Source: Actinomycetes bacterium (lineage in GTDB: Bacteria > Actinomycetota > Actinomycetes > Actinomycetales > Microbacteriaceae). From it: DNA of 61,389 nucleotides. The translations under genes and the position numbers were made by a program. Of this stretch, positions 26,314 to 34,900 are shown one piece after another; positions within the stretch are counted from its first letter, which is position 1; each line of letters opens with the position of its first letter. The notes beneath the pieces were generated by a model. The model saw only the letters and a program-made list of their open reading frames with translations. It searched no databases and was not told where the DNA came from. The DNA lies in contig JAEWJX010000085.1 of the NCBI GenBank assembly GCA_023386365.1, positions 1-61,389 of the forward strand, given 5' to 3'.

Positions 26314-27744
26314 CTACTCAGCAGACGGTGCGGCGGCGGCCGCATCCGCCGCAGCGGTACCCGGGCGGTTCGCCACCACCCAGCCGTCGAGGTTGCGCTG
26401 CGGGGCCACGTTCACCGCCAGCGCCCCCGATGGCACGTCCTTGCGCACCACCGTGCCCGCGCCCGTGTAGGCGCCGTCGGCGATCGTGACCGGCGCGACG
26501 AACACGTTGTGCGAACCCGTGCGCACGTGCGAGCCGACGGTGGTGCGGTGCTTGTTGACGCCGTCGTAGTTGGCGGTGATGGTGCCGGCGCCGATGTTGG
26601 AGCCCTCGCCCACCTCCGTGTCGCCGATGTACGACAGGTGCGGCACCTTCGAACCGCGGCCGATCTTCGCGTTCTTCGTCTCGACGAAGGTGCCGATCTT
26701 GCCGCCGCCCTCCAGTTCCGTTCCGGGGCGCAGATACGCGAACGGCCCCACGGATGCGTAGGCGCGGATCACGGCGAGGGTCGCCTCCGTGCGCGAGATG
26801 GTGGCGCCCTCGCCGACCTCGCAGTCGACCAGCGTCGTGTCGGGGCCGATCACAGCATCCCGGTCGATGCTGGTGGCGCCCGCGAGGCGGGTGCCGGGAA
26901 GGAGCTCGGTGTCTTGCCCGATGGAGACGGTCAGGTCGATCCAGGTGGTGGCGGGGTCGTGGATGGTGACGCCGTTCAGCTGGTGGCCGCGCACGATCAT
27001 GGCGTTCAGGCGCGCCGCCTGCTCCGACAGCTGCGAGCGGTCGTTGACGCCCGCGACGCGCCAGTTGTCGGCCACCGGCAGGGCGCCGACGGGGGCGGAT
27101 GCGGCGCGCAGCAGCGCCACCACATCCGTGAGGTACTTCTCGCCCTGCGCGTTCGCGGTGCCGATCTGCGGCAGCAGCTCGCGCAGCGCTGCGGCGGAGA
27201 ACACGTAGCTGCCGGAGTTGACTTCGGTGATCGCGAGCACCGCCTGGTCGGCGTCCTTGTGTTCGACGATGCGGCTCACCGCACCGTCGCCGTCGCGCAC
27301 GATGCGGCCGTAGCCGGTGGCGTCGTCGAGCACGGCGCTGAGGATGGTGGCGGATGCGGCGGCGGCGCGGTGCGCGGCCACGAGAGTTGCGAGGGTGTCG
27401 GTGTCGAGCAGCGGCACGTCGCCCGAGATGACGACCACGTCGCCGTCGAAGTCGGCCGGAAGCGCCTGTACCGCCAGTTCGACGGCGCGGCCGGTGCCGG
27501 GCACGTCGTCCTGGTCGACGACCACCGCATCCGCCGAGTACTCGCCGACGGCGGCGGCGACGTCGTCGCGCTGGTGGCGCACGACGACCTCGATGTGGGC
27601 CGGCTCGAGGTGGTGCGCGGTGGTGAGCACGTGGGCGATCATCGGCAGGCCGGCGATCGGGTGCAGCACCTTGGCGCGGCGGGACCGCATACGCGTGCCC
27701 TCCCCGGCGGCGAGAACGATGACGGCGAGGCGCGAATCGGTCAT
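26314..27744 (-). CDS. glmU: Bifunctional UDP-N-acetylglucosamine pyrophosphorylase/glucosamine-1-phosphate N-acetyltransferase
   Basis: Makes UDP-GlcNAc for peptidoglycan. 476 residues. Uridyltransferase domain: VLAAGEGTRMRSRRAKVLH at 8-26, GDVPLLD near 103 (Mg-binding Asp), EVNSGSYVF. The acetyltransferase left-handed beta helix begins near 255 and includes GTFVETKNAKIG, SYIGDTEVGEGSNIGAGTITANYDG and NVFVAP. Start ATG 27744 (MTDSR) or ATG 27753 (MDPMTDSR); the former follows GACAAT by 7 nt and no Shine-Dalgarno is visible. The tail is Ala-rich (GTAAADAAAAAPSAE). Confidence 0.96.
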   Translation of the reverse strand: MTDSRLAVIVLAAGEGTRMRSRRAKVLHPIAGLPMIAHVLTTAHHLEPAHIEVVVRHQRDDVAAAVGEYSADAVVVDQDDVPGTGRAVELAVQALPADFDGDVVVISGDVPLLDTDTLATLVAAHRAAAASATILSAVLDDATGYGRIVRDGDGAVSRIVEHKDADQAVLAITEVNSGSYVFSAAALRELLPQIGTANAQGEKYLTDVVALLRAASAPVGALPVADNWRVAGVNDRSQLSEQAARLNAMIVRGHQLNGVTIHDPATTWIDLTVSIGQDTELLPGTRLAGATSIDRDAVIGPDTTLVDCEVGEGATISRTEATLAVIRAYASVGPFAYLRPGTELEGGGKIGTFVETKNAKIGRGSKVPHLSYIGDTEVGEGSNIGAGTITANYDGVNKHRTTVGSHVRTGSHNVFVAPVTIADGAYTGAGTVVRKDVPSGALAVNVAPQRNLDGWVVANRPGTAAADAAAAAPSAE

Positions 27745-27789
27745 GGGGTCCATTGTCGCGGATGCGAGCGCGCGCCGTGACGCGCCAGC

Positions 27790-27795
27790 TAGCGT
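27790..27795 (+). promoter_or_regulatory. -10 element, leaderless promoter of the Dabb gene
   Basis: TAGCGT followed by GGGCCC and ATG 27802: TANNNT with exactly 6 nt to the start and no ribosome binding site. Confidence 0.5.
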
Positions 27796-27801
27796 GGGCC
27801 C

Positions 27802-28101
27802 ATGATCCGCCACACTGTCGCGTTCCGTCTCGTCCACCCCGAAGGTTCCGCCGAGGAGGCGGCGTTCCTGGCCGACGGCCTGCGCATCCTCACCGGCATC
27901 CCCGGGGTGCAGGACTTCGCGGTGTCGCGTCAGGTGAGCCCGAAGTCGTCGCACCGGTTCCAGTTCGCGATGACGTTCGCCGACCAGGCCGCCTACGACG
28001 CCTACAACGTGCACCCGGATCATGTGGGCTTCGTCGAGGGCCGCTGGGTTCCCGAGGTGGCCGAGTTCGACGAGCTCGACCTGGTGCCGTTCGCGGGCTA
28101 G
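27802..28101 (+). CDS. Dabb (stress-responsive A/B barrel) family protein
   Basis: 99 residues, the usual size of a single Dabb domain, which dimerises into a ferredoxin-like barrel. The start MIRHTVAFRL is the family hallmark (His4), and the C-terminal part VHPDHVGFVEGRWVPEVAEFDELDL is also typical. Function of the family is mostly unknown; some members are cyclases or stress-induced. Divergent from glmU, with its own leaderless promoter (27790-27795). Confidence 0.88.
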   Translation: MIRHTVAFRLVHPEGSAEEAAFLADGLRILTGIPGVQDFAVSRQVSPKSSHRFQFAMTFADQAAYDAYNVHPDHVGFVEGRWVPEVAEFDELDLVPFAG

Positions 28102-28188
28102 CGACACCCTCGCATCCGGAGCCGACACCGACTCCTGAGAAAAGAAGTGCCGCCCCACGGGGCGGTGCGCGGCACTACCCTGACCGAC

Positions 28189-29652
28189 ATGGACGACGAG
28201 GTTCAGGCCAAGGACCGTCACGACACACGCTTCTTCGGGCAGCCGTGGGCGCTCGCCCACATCTTCGGCGTGGAGATGTGGGAGCGGTTCAGCTTCTACG
28301 GCATGCAGGGCATCCTGCTCATCTACATGTACTACTCGGTCGCCGAGGGCGGCCTGGGGATCGACGAGGTGACGGCGACCGGCATCGTCGGCGCGTACGG
28401 CGGCACCGTCTACCTGTGCACCATCCTGGGCGCGTGGCTCGCCGACCGGCTGTTCGGTTCCGAGCGAGTGCTGTTCGTGAGCGCGATCGTGATCATGTGC
28501 GGCCACATCGCGCTCGCCCTGCTGCCGAGCGTGTGGGGTCTCGGCGTGGGTCTCGTGCTGGTGGCCGTCGGGTCGGGCGGTCTGAAGGCGAACGCGACCG
28601 CCGTCGTCGGCACCCTGTACGCGCCCGGCGACCCGCGACGGGACGCCGGCTTCTCGATCTTCTACCTCGGCATCAACCTGGGCGCTTTCCTCGGGCCGAT
28701 CGTGACCGGTGCGCTGCAGTCGTCGGCCGGATTCCATTGGGGGTTCGGCGCCGCGGCGGTCGGCATGGCGATCGGTCTGGTGCAGTACTCGTTCGGCCGC
28801 AAAGCCCTGCCCGACGAGTCGCGCGCGGTCGCGAACCCGCTGCCTCGCAACCGCTACCCGATGGTGGGGGCGATCGCCGCAGCCGGGGTGGTGGTGATCG
28901 TCGCGCTGGTGCTGCTGGGCGTGATCCGCGCCGACAACATCGCCGGGGTCGTGATCGTGGTCACCGCGGTCGCCGCGATCGCGTACTTCGCGCTCATCAT
29001 CTCGTCGCAGCGCATCTCGGGCGACGAACGTTCGCGGGTGATCGGCTTCATCCCCCTCTTCATCGTGAATGTCGGATTCTGGTCGCTGTACCAGCAGCAG
29101 TTCACGGTGCTCACCATCTACTCCGACAAGCGTCTCGATCGCGAGATCTTCGGATGGGAGATGCCTGTGCCGTGGATCAACGCGATCAACCCGATCTTCG
29201 TCATCATCCTGTCGGGCGTGTTCGCGGCGATCTGGACGAAGCTCGGCACGCGTCAGCCGTCGGCGCCCGTGAAGTTCGCGCTCGGCGCGATCATCATGGG
29301 GTCGGCGTTCCTACTGTTCCTGCCGTGGGCGAACGGCGCACCCAACTCGACGCCGCTGATCGCGATCATCGGCATCCTGCTGGTGTTCACCATCGCCGAG
29401 CTGTTCATCTCCCCGCCGGGGCTCTCGGTGACGACGAAGCTGGCACCGCAGCGGTTCCACACCCAGATGGTGGCGCTGTACTTCCTGTCGGTGGCGCTCG
29501 GCACCTCGATCGCCGGATGGTTGGCCGGCTTCTACAACCCGGAGGACGAGGTGCCGTACTTCACGGTGCTCGGGTTCATCGCGATCGTGCTCGGCGCGCT
29601 GCTGTGGTTGGCGGCGCGTCCAGTGCTGGCGCTCATGCGCGGGGTGCGCTGA
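28189..29652 (+). CDS. POT/PTR family proton-coupled di-/tripeptide transporter
   Basis: 487 residues and about 14 transmembrane helices (DtpT-like). PTR2 signature GVEMWERFSFYGMQGIL near 26-42 has the ExxER proton-coupling motif. FYLGINLGAFLGPIVTG near 160 is the second PTR2 motif, and WSLYQQQFTVLTIYSD near 300 the conserved helix-7 region. ATG 28189 follows TACCCT by 7 nt (leaderless). A GTG start at 28147 would add 14 residues and has only a weak GAGAAAAG. The peptide transporter stands alone between Dabb and the convergent anchored protein. Confidence 0.92.
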   Translation: MDDEVQAKDRHDTRFFGQPWALAHIFGVEMWERFSFYGMQGILLIYMYYSVAEGGLGIDEVTATGIVGAYGGTVYLCTILGAWLADRLFGSERVLFVSAIVIMCGHIALALLPSVWGLGVGLVLVAVGSGGLKANATAVVGTLYAPGDPRRDAGFSIFYLGINLGAFLGPIVTGALQSSAGFHWGFGAAAVGMAIGLVQYSFGRKALPDESRAVANPLPRNRYPMVGAIAAAGVVVIVALVLLGVIRADNIAGVVIVVTAVAAIAYFALIISSQRISGDERSRVIGFIPLFIVNVGFWSLYQQQFTVLTIYSDKRLDREIFGWEMPVPWINAINPIFVIILSGVFAAIWTKLGTRQPSAPVKFALGAIIMGSAFLLFLPWANGAPNSTPLIAIIGILLVFTIAELFISPPGLSVTTKLAPQRFHTQMVALYFLSVALGTSIAGWLAGFYNPEDEVPYFTVLGFIAIVLGALLWLAARPVLALMRGVR

Positions 29653-29663
29653 CCCGCGCCGGA

Positions 29664-30761
29664 TCAGGGAGCGACGTCGACCGCGGAGAACGTGGTCGTG
29701 ATGCGGTGATCCGGAACCGAATCAGGGATCAGGGTTCCCCCTGAGCCCCTAGTGGAGGTGGATGCGGTGATGAACCCCGTAGCGGTATCCACGCTGACAG
29801 AGTTCTGGCGGAAGTCGCCCTGAAACTGCCACTCGATCGCCAGGGTGACGACTGCACCCTCGACGCTCGAGATGACGACTCCGGGGATGCGGCCGAGCGC
29901 ACGGAACATCGCCGCCCGCAGGTCAGCGGGAGCGGCATTCATCTCGAGGTCCTGAACCACGAGCAGGAAAGTAAGCGCCGGATCACCATCTGATCGCGAT
30001 GCGTACCAGTTGTAGAGGGAATCCGTTTCCCTCGGCACCTGGGCGAAATACGCATCCGAGCCCATCAGGATCTCGCCCGGCTCTGTCTCCGATCCAGGCA
30101 CACCGCCGAGCGTGCGAAGCGTGAACCCTTCATGCCACGTACGGGCGAGCCACGACGCGTAGAGTGCCTCCGCGTCCGGCCCGAACCCCCGCACCAGCGG
30201 ATGGTCGGGGCTGAAGACCCGAACCCATTCGGCGGAGCGGTCCGCCGGGATGTAGGTGGTGTAGCTGTTCTGCGTGATCCACCCCGCGACCGCACTGGCA
30301 CGTGGGGTCTGATAAATGTCGCCGCCTGGAACGTAGCGCGCGAGCGTCTCGGTCGTGGTGTCGACGCGAAGGTATCTGCCCGAGGAGATTTCCGACCCGA
30401 CGGTGAGCGGCGCCAGCGCCGCTGCCTCCTCCACCACCCCCGCCACCGTGAGGGGCGGGGAGCTCGGTGGGGCCGTCACTGTGGGGGTCGGCGTTGGCTC
30501 GACTGTTCGCTCTGGAGTCGGGTGGGGAGTGATCGCTACCGGAGTACTCGCATTCGGCTGCCACAGTGCCACGACCAGGGCGATTGCGGTCGCCGCTGCC
30601 GCTGCCGCCAGTCCGATTCCGATGCGCAATGCGAGTACGCGTCGTGGGCGAGGCTGATCCTCGAGCGTCGACTCGAGCACTGTTCGAGCACGTTCGACGC
30701 CGTCTTTGCTGACCATGACGTCCGAGGCCATCAGCCGGACCCTGTCGAGAGCGTCCATCAT
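29664..30761 (-). CDS. Membrane-anchored extracytoplasmic protein linked to a sigma factor gene (CU044_5270-like)
   Basis: 365 residues. Cytoplasmic N-terminus of about 42 residues (MMDALDRVRLMASDVMV...), one membrane helix at about 44-67 (LALRIGIGLAAAAAATAIALVVAL), a Pro/Thr-rich linker (TPERTVEPTPTPTVTAPP), then a domain of about 260 residues outside the cell. ATG 30761 overlaps the sigma gene stop by 4 nt. The layout fits a partner of the sigma factor, but the N-terminus shows no recognisable zinc anti-sigma motif (no HxxxCxxC), so the role is inferred from coupling only. Confidence 0.75.
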   Translation of the reverse strand: MMDALDRVRLMASDVMVSKDGVERARTVLESTLEDQPRPRRVLALRIGIGLAAAAAATAIALVVALWQPNASTPVAITPHPTPERTVEPTPTPTVTAPPSSPPLTVAGVVEEAAALAPLTVGSEISSGRYLRVDTTTETLARYVPGGDIYQTPRASAVAGWITQNSYTTYIPADRSAEWVRVFSPDHPLVRGFGPDAEALYASWLARTWHEGFTLRTLGGVPGSETEPGEILMGSDAYFAQVPRETDSLYNWYASRSDGDPALTFLLVVQDLEMNAAPADLRAAMFRALGRIPGVVISSVEGAVVTLAIEWQFQGDFRQNSVSVDTATGFITASTSTRGSGGTLIPDSVPDHRITTTFSAVDVAP

Positions 30762-31348
30762 CGGGCTCCTTTCTCGACTCGTTGCCGCCCGCCGTCGCTG
30801 GAGGCGACGCCCGGTGCGACGGTGAGTTGCTTCCTCACCCGGTTGAGCCGTGATCGCACGGTTCCCGTGGGCACCCGCAAAGCGAGCCCGATCTCCTCGT
30901 AGCTGAGATCACCCCACGCGAACAGCAGAAGGGTGTCGAGGTCGGGACGTTTCAGCTTCGCGAGGAGAGGCGCGAGGTCTCGTACGGCTGACAGTGCGTC
31001 GACGCGTGCCGTCGCGGCGTCGAGATCGCCATCCGTCTCGTGACCGCCACGGCGCGCCCATGCTTCGAGGGTCCGCCAGTGGTCGACCTCAGAGGCCCGA
31101 TGCTTGCGGATGAGGTTGGACGCGATCCCGAGCAGCCACGGCTTGGCCGACTCCCAGGAGAGATCGAATGCGGCACGCCGCCGAAAGGCGATGAGGAATG
31201 TCTCGCTCAAGAGATCCTCCGCATGTTGTGCACCGATGCGGCGTGCGAGATAGCGCCCAACGTCGCGCGCGTGGCGGTCGAACAGCTCGCCAAAAGCGCG
31301 CGGAAGCTCGATCGAGCGCGAGATGATCTCGCTGTCGGTGGTGGTCAC
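30758..31348 (-). CDS. RNA polymerase sigma-70 factor, ECF-like
   Basis: 196 residues. Region 2: AFGELFDRHARDVGRYLARRIGAQHAEDLLSETFLIAFRRRAAFD (about 15-60), continuing with SAKPWLLGIASNLIRKHRA. Region 4: LLLFAWGDLSYEEIGLALRVPTGTVRSRLNRVRKQL (about 145-180) with a clear helix-turn-helix. The start is GTG 31348 (MTTTDSEI), with GAGGG about 10 nt upstream. Probably responds to an envelope or environmental signal sensed by the downstream anchored protein, with which it is translationally coupled. Confidence 0.9.
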   Translation of the reverse strand: MTTTDSEIISRSIELPRAFGELFDRHARDVGRYLARRIGAQHAEDLLSETFLIAFRRRAAFDLSWESAKPWLLGIASNLIRKHRASEVDHWRTLEAWARRGGHETDGDLDAATARVDALSAVRDLAPLLAKLKRPDLDTLLLFAWGDLSYEEIGLALRVPTGTVRSRLNRVRKQLTVAPGVASSDGGRQRVEKGAR

Positions 31349-31403
31349 ACTAGATATTGCCCTCTCGATCCGCGCCGGTTCACGCGCATCATTTTGACTG
31401 CAG

Positions 31404-32228
31404 TCAGTGGCGCAGGTAGGCCTGCACGATGAGGTCACCGCGGATGTCGGCGAGGGTGTCGATGAGGCGGTCGAGCGTGCGCGGGGTGATGCCGCTGAGG
31501 GTGAGGTCGTGGGGGCCGATCGGCGCCAGCTTGCCGGTGCGCAGCCGCACCACCTCCCATCCGGCGGCGCGCAGGGCGCGGTCCTTCCGCAGGTCGGACT
31601 GCTCGCGTTTGCCCACATGTTCGAGCCCGTGGCGCCCGGTGGAGTCGTACTCGATCGCCACGCGCAGCTCGGGGATGACGATGTCGGGCCACACCTCCAA
31701 GTGGGAGAAGAACGGACGCGCCACCCGGACCGCGTTCATACCGGACATGACGTCGAGGCGTTCGTGCAGGTCGTGCCGCAATTGCGCCTCCACGGCGGAT
31801 GCGGGTTTCGGCGCGCACTCGCTCGCGAACGACTCCCCCACCGGCAGCTCGGGCGTCTTCGGACAGACCGGCTTGGCGGGACGTCTCGCTCGCGGCGCGG
31901 CAGCGCGGTCGCGCAGCACCAGCGGCTTGGCACCGGCGGTGCATTCGGGGCACCACGCCGACCGCCGCCGCTCGCGACCGGGCCGGTTGCGCTGCTCGGC
32001 GGGGGTGACGGCGAACTCGTGCCCCACCTCGCACCGCCACAGCAGCAGCACCTCGGCGGCGGGAGGGATCTGCGTGAGGACGATCCCCGCGTTCAGCTCG
32101 GGCCGATACTGCCGGATGAGCACCGGGTATGGCGCCCACGCCTCGAGGTAGGTGCCGACCGCGTACGGGATCACCGCATCCCGCGACCGCTGCCTGCGCG
32201 CCCACCACGCCTCGACCGGCTCCGCCAT
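31404..32228 (-). CDS. Zinc-ribbon plus DUF559/Vsr-like nuclease-fold protein
   Basis: 274 residues. N-terminal half: a zinc-ribbon-like motif with WRCEVGHEF...WCPEC (about 65-100), of the type repeated in DUF4379 proteins. C-terminal half: VWPDIVIPELRVAIEYDSTGRHG, then REQSDLRKDRALRAAGWEVVRLRTGKL, matching the Vsr/DUF559 PD-(D/E)XK pattern (Asp in PDIVIP, Glu in AIEYD, GW.VVR). The pairing suggests a DNA-binding endonuclease, possibly for defence or repair. Start ATG 32228. The context offers no restriction methylase. Confidence 0.7.
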   Translation of the reverse strand: MAEPVEAWWARRQRSRDAVIPYAVGTYLEAWAPYPVLIRQYRPELNAGIVLTQIPPAAEVLLLWRCEVGHEFAVTPAEQRNRPGRERRRSAWCPECTAGAKPLVLRDRAAAPRARRPAKPVCPKTPELPVGESFASECAPKPASAVEAQLRHDLHERLDVMSGMNAVRVARPFFSHLEVWPDIVIPELRVAIEYDSTGRHGLEHVGKREQSDLRKDRALRAAGWEVVRLRTGKLAPIGPHDLTLSGITPRTLDRLIDTLADIRGDLIVQAYLRH

Positions 32229-32268
32229 GCCCCCAGGATGCTCGGAGCATCCGACACCGGAGGTCGCG

Positions 32269-33189
32269 CTACCGCGCGGGCGCTTCGGTGGTGGTCGGAG
32301 ACGGAACCGCGGTGTCCCGCGCGGGCACCTCGGTGGTACCCCGCCCGGTGAACGGTTCGTACCACGCGAGGGTGCCGCTCGTGAGAGATGCGGCGAAGCA
32401 GTCCCGCACGCGTCCCGCTTCCTCGAATCGCGAACCGGCAGAGAGTTCGAAGGTGACGCGGGGGAACGGATCGAGGTGGCGCACGACGGTATGAGCGGCG
32501 ACCGCCGGGTCGTCGAGGCATGCGTCGACGGCATCCGTCGGCTCCGGCTGGGCGAGGTCGAAGAGAAACTTGTCGCCGTACGCGCTCTGCCAGACAGAGA
32601 AGTCCGGGGTCTGCGGCTCGAGGGCGTCGAGGTCGGGAAGTGCCTCCTCGTTCCAGTACTCGACCTGCACCTGCGCCTCGACCACGTGGGTCGTGTGGTC
32701 GGATTCGCGGGGTTCGGTGGCGAACCCGACCCGCACGTCGCCGATGTGGCCGCCGATGTACAGCCGCGAGTCGGCCGCGAACTCCGGGTGGGTCGCGACG
32801 AGCTCCCGCACCGCGCCGGTGCTGAGGGTGAAGTCCATATGGGCGATTTCGGCATCCAGGGCGACGGCGACCTCGCTGCGCGTGTGGGCGTGCGGGAAGA
32901 CCACCTCCTGGCTCCAGCGCATGACGCAGTGGTACTCACTGGCGGCGGAGCCGAACCAGCCGGCTCGGGCGAAATCGCACCTGTCGGTTCGCTCCTCACC
33001 GAGTACCGTCGCGTCGGCGGAGAACACGACGCGGGCCACGACGTCGTCGAGTCGGGCGGCCGCACTCTCGCGGGCTTCGGGGATGCCGGGGTCGTTGGGA
33101 GAGCGGGGCGGCTGCATGAAGCATCCGGAACATCCGAACGCCAACGCGACCACGACCAGCGCGGGCACGACAAGACGACGCATCCTCAC
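32269..33189 (-). CDS. Hypothetical lipoprotein
   Basis: 306 residues from GTG 33189 (304 from ATG 33183). Signal peptide MRRLVVPALVVVALAFGCSGC, where the lipobox Cys is probably the last (FGCSGC allows either). The remaining domain contains four further Cys (DRCDF, EYHCV, DACLDD, RDCFA) that may pair. TAGGGT lies 7 nt before the GTG (leaderless). No family is recognised. The C-terminus ends in a Thr/Pro/Ala-rich stretch (PSPTTTEAPAR). Separated by 40 bp from the nuclease-like gene downstream. Confidence 0.7.
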   Translation of the reverse strand: MRMRRLVVPALVVVALAFGCSGCFMQPPRSPNDPGIPEARESAAARLDDVVARVVFSADATVLGEERTDRCDFARAGWFGSAASEYHCVMRWSQEVVFPHAHTRSEVAVALDAEIAHMDFTLSTGAVRELVATHPEFAADSRLYIGGHIGDVRVGFATEPRESDHTTHVVEAQVQVEYWNEEALPDLDALEPQTPDFSVWQSAYGDKFLFDLAQPEPTDAVDACLDDPAVAAHTVVRHLDPFPRVTFELSAGSRFEEAGRVRDCFAASLTSGTLAWYEPFTGRGTTEVPARDTAVPSPTTTEAPAR

Positions 33190-33242
33190 GGGGCCGACCC
33201 TACGGCGCGGGCCCGATTCACGCGCTCCCACGATCGAGGGCC

Positions 33243-33383
33243 ATGGGGTTGCTCGGGTGGGCCGCGTTGGCGCTGGCCCTGCTCGCGCTCGGTCTGGTGA
33301 CGTTCGCCGCACGCCGCCGGTCGGGCCGCCAGGCCCTCCGCCCCTACCGCCGGGCGGCGTCGCGTGCCAGCATGGCGGCATGA
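33243..33383 (+). CDS. 46-residue membrane protein
   Basis: MGLLGWAALALALLALGLV is one hydrophobic helix, followed by a strongly basic tail (AARRRSGRQALRPYRRAASR). GAGGG lies just before ATG 33243. Its stop overlaps the ATG of the next gene as ATGA (33380-33383), the coupling seen throughout this window, which is the best evidence that it is translated. Function unknown; the basic C-terminal cytoplasmic tail could contact nucleic acid or membrane phospholipid. Confidence 0.65.
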   Translation: MGLLGWAALALALLALGLVTFAARRRSGRQALRPYRRAASRASMAA

Positions 33384-33880
33384 ACGACGGGTTGTGGGTT
33401 CTGTCCGATTCTGAGCGCGACCTCATCCGGGAGTTGGAGCCGGACCGGCTCGCCCCCCTCGACGAGGACGACCTCCTCGCCCTGCACAAGCGGGTGCGGC
33501 GGGCCCGCAACAAGCACACCAAGAACTACCGGCGGAAGGCCGCGAAACGGGTGGAGGAGACCGCGGCCCGCGGCGAGGCGCACCCGGGCGGCGCGAAGAG
33601 CCGCCTGCGTGCGGAGGTGTTCGAGGAGGCGCTGGCGGTGGTCTCGGCCGAGCTGGGGCAGCGGGCGCATGCGGCGGCCGAGGATCTCAAGGAGCAGCGC
33701 CTTGCGGCGGCCCGCGCGAACCGCGGCACCGGCCCGGAGTCGGTGGGCTCGAGCGAGGGTGCCATCACCGATTCGGGCGTGGCCCGCAGCCATGAGAAGA
33801 CCGCCGGCGGGCTGAAACGTGACGCATCGACGGCCGCACAGGGCGGGCGGCACCAGGCGCAGCGCGACGCGAGGGGCTAG
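33380..33880 (+). CDS. Hypothetical charged cytoplasmic protein
   Basis: 166 residues, no signal or membrane segment. The segment ELEPDRLAPLDEDDLLALHKRVRRARNKHTKNYRRKAAKRV is highly charged and predicted helical; a second helical stretch (EVFEEALAVVSAELGQRAHAAAEDLKEQRLAAARANRG) follows, then a low-complexity tail. The start ATG 33380 is coupled to the 46-residue protein. Its TAG stop (33878-33880) doubles as the first bases of the glutaminase -10 element. No family recognised; the charge pattern suggests RNA or DNA contact. Confidence 0.7.
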   Translation: MNDGLWVLSDSERDLIRELEPDRLAPLDEDDLLALHKRVRRARNKHTKNYRRKAAKRVEETAARGEAHPGGAKSRLRAEVFEEALAVVSAELGQRAHAAAEDLKEQRLAAARANRGTGPESVGSSEGAITDSGVARSHEKTAGGLKRDASTAAQGGRHQAQRDARG

Positions 33881-33883
33881 CTT
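33878..33883 (+). promoter_or_regulatory. -10 element, leaderless promoter of glsA
   Basis: TAGCTT, then TCAGGC, then ATG 33890. The TAG is also the stop codon of the preceding gene. Confidence 0.5.
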
Positions 33884-33889
33884 TCAGGC

Positions 33890-34900
33890 ATGGATTTCGA
33901 CGTCGCGGGTGTCCCGCAACAGGCGGGAACGGGCTCACCACCCGCGGGCGCACGGATCGACGAGGTGCTCGCCGAGGCGCACGCGCACGCATCCCGTCAC
34001 CGCGAGGGGGATGTGGCCGACTACATCCCGATCCTCGCCGAGGCCGACCCGGAGGCGTTCGGGGTGTGCATCGTGGATGTCGACGGCGGCGTGCACGAGG
34101 TGGGCGACACCCGTGTCGGGTTCTCGATCCAGTCGATCTCGAAGGCGTTCGTGTACGCGCTCGTCTGCGAGGAGCTCGGCCACGAGAAGGCGCTGGATGT
34201 GGTGGGCGTCAACAACACGGGGCTCGCGTTCAACTCGGTGGTCGCGATCGAACTGAACGACGGGCACCCGATGAACCCGATGGTGAACGCGGGCGCCATC
34301 GCGACGACGGCACTCGTTCCGGGCAGCACTGCAGACGACAGCTGGCAGCTCATCCTCGACGGGTTGTCGCGGTTCGCGGGACGCACCCTCGACGTCGACC
34401 AGCAGGTGTACGTGTCGGAGGCGGAGACCAACCACCGCAACCGAGCGATCGCGCAACTGCTCGAAAGCTACGGCCGCATCGAACGCGACCCGCTCGAGAT
34501 CGTCGACGTGTACACGCGGCAGTGCGCCATCCGTGTCGACGCCCACGACCTCGGCATCATGGGCGCCACCCTCGCCGACGGCGGCGTGAACCCGGTGACC
34601 GGCGAACGCGTCGTCTCCGCCGACGTCTGCCGTGACACCCTCGCCGTGCTCGCCACCAGCGGACTGTACGAACGCAGCGGCGAGTGGCTGTTCGACATCG
34701 GCCTGCCCGGCAAGTCGGGTGTCGCCGGCGGTCTGGTGACGACCGCGCCCGGCAAGGTGGGCATCGGCACGTACGCCCCCCGCCTCGACTCGGCCGGCAA
34801 CAGCGTGCGCGGGCAGATCGCCACCGCCTACCTGTCGCGCGCCCTCGGCCTCAACATCTTCGCCTCGCATCCGCGTCACCCCGAAGGGAACCCCGCATGA
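33890..34900 (+). CDS. glsA: Glutaminase, GlsA type
   Basis: Hydrolyses L-glutamine to glutamate and ammonia. 336 residues; beta-lactamase-like serine-dependent fold. SIQSISKAFVYALV gives the catalytic Ser-X2-Lys (near 80-84). GVNNTGLAFNS, MNPMVNAGAIATT (Asn and substrate loop), ETNHRNRA and the C-terminal GLPGKSGVAGGLVTTAPGKVGIGTYAPRLD with the KSG motif are all present. Ends in ATGA with the MFS gene (34897), so glutaminase and transporter are co-translated; such pairing suggests a glutamine/glutamate-linked or ammonia-linked function, possibly acid stress. Confidence 0.95.
   Translation: MDFDVAGVPQQAGTGSPPAGARIDEVLAEAHAHASRHREGDVADYIPILAEADPEAFGVCIVDVDGGVHEVGDTRVGFSIQSISKAFVYALVCEELGHEKALDVVGVNNTGLAFNSVVAIELNDGHPMNPMVNAGAIATTALVPGSTADDSWQLILDGLSRFAGRTLDVDQQVYVSEAETNHRNRAIAQLLESYGRIERDPLEIVDVYTRQCAIRVDAHDLGIMGATLADGGVNPVTGERVVSADVCRDTLAVLATSGLYERSGEWLFDIGLPGKSGVAGGLVTTAPGKVGIGTYAPRLDSAGNSVRGQIATAYLSRALGLNIFASHPRHPEGNPA

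Noticed and set aside
28147..28188. Upstream GTG start of the POT gene adding 14 residues
   Set aside because: Ribosome binding site is weak, and the ATG at 28189 has a good leaderless layout and the family-typical start.
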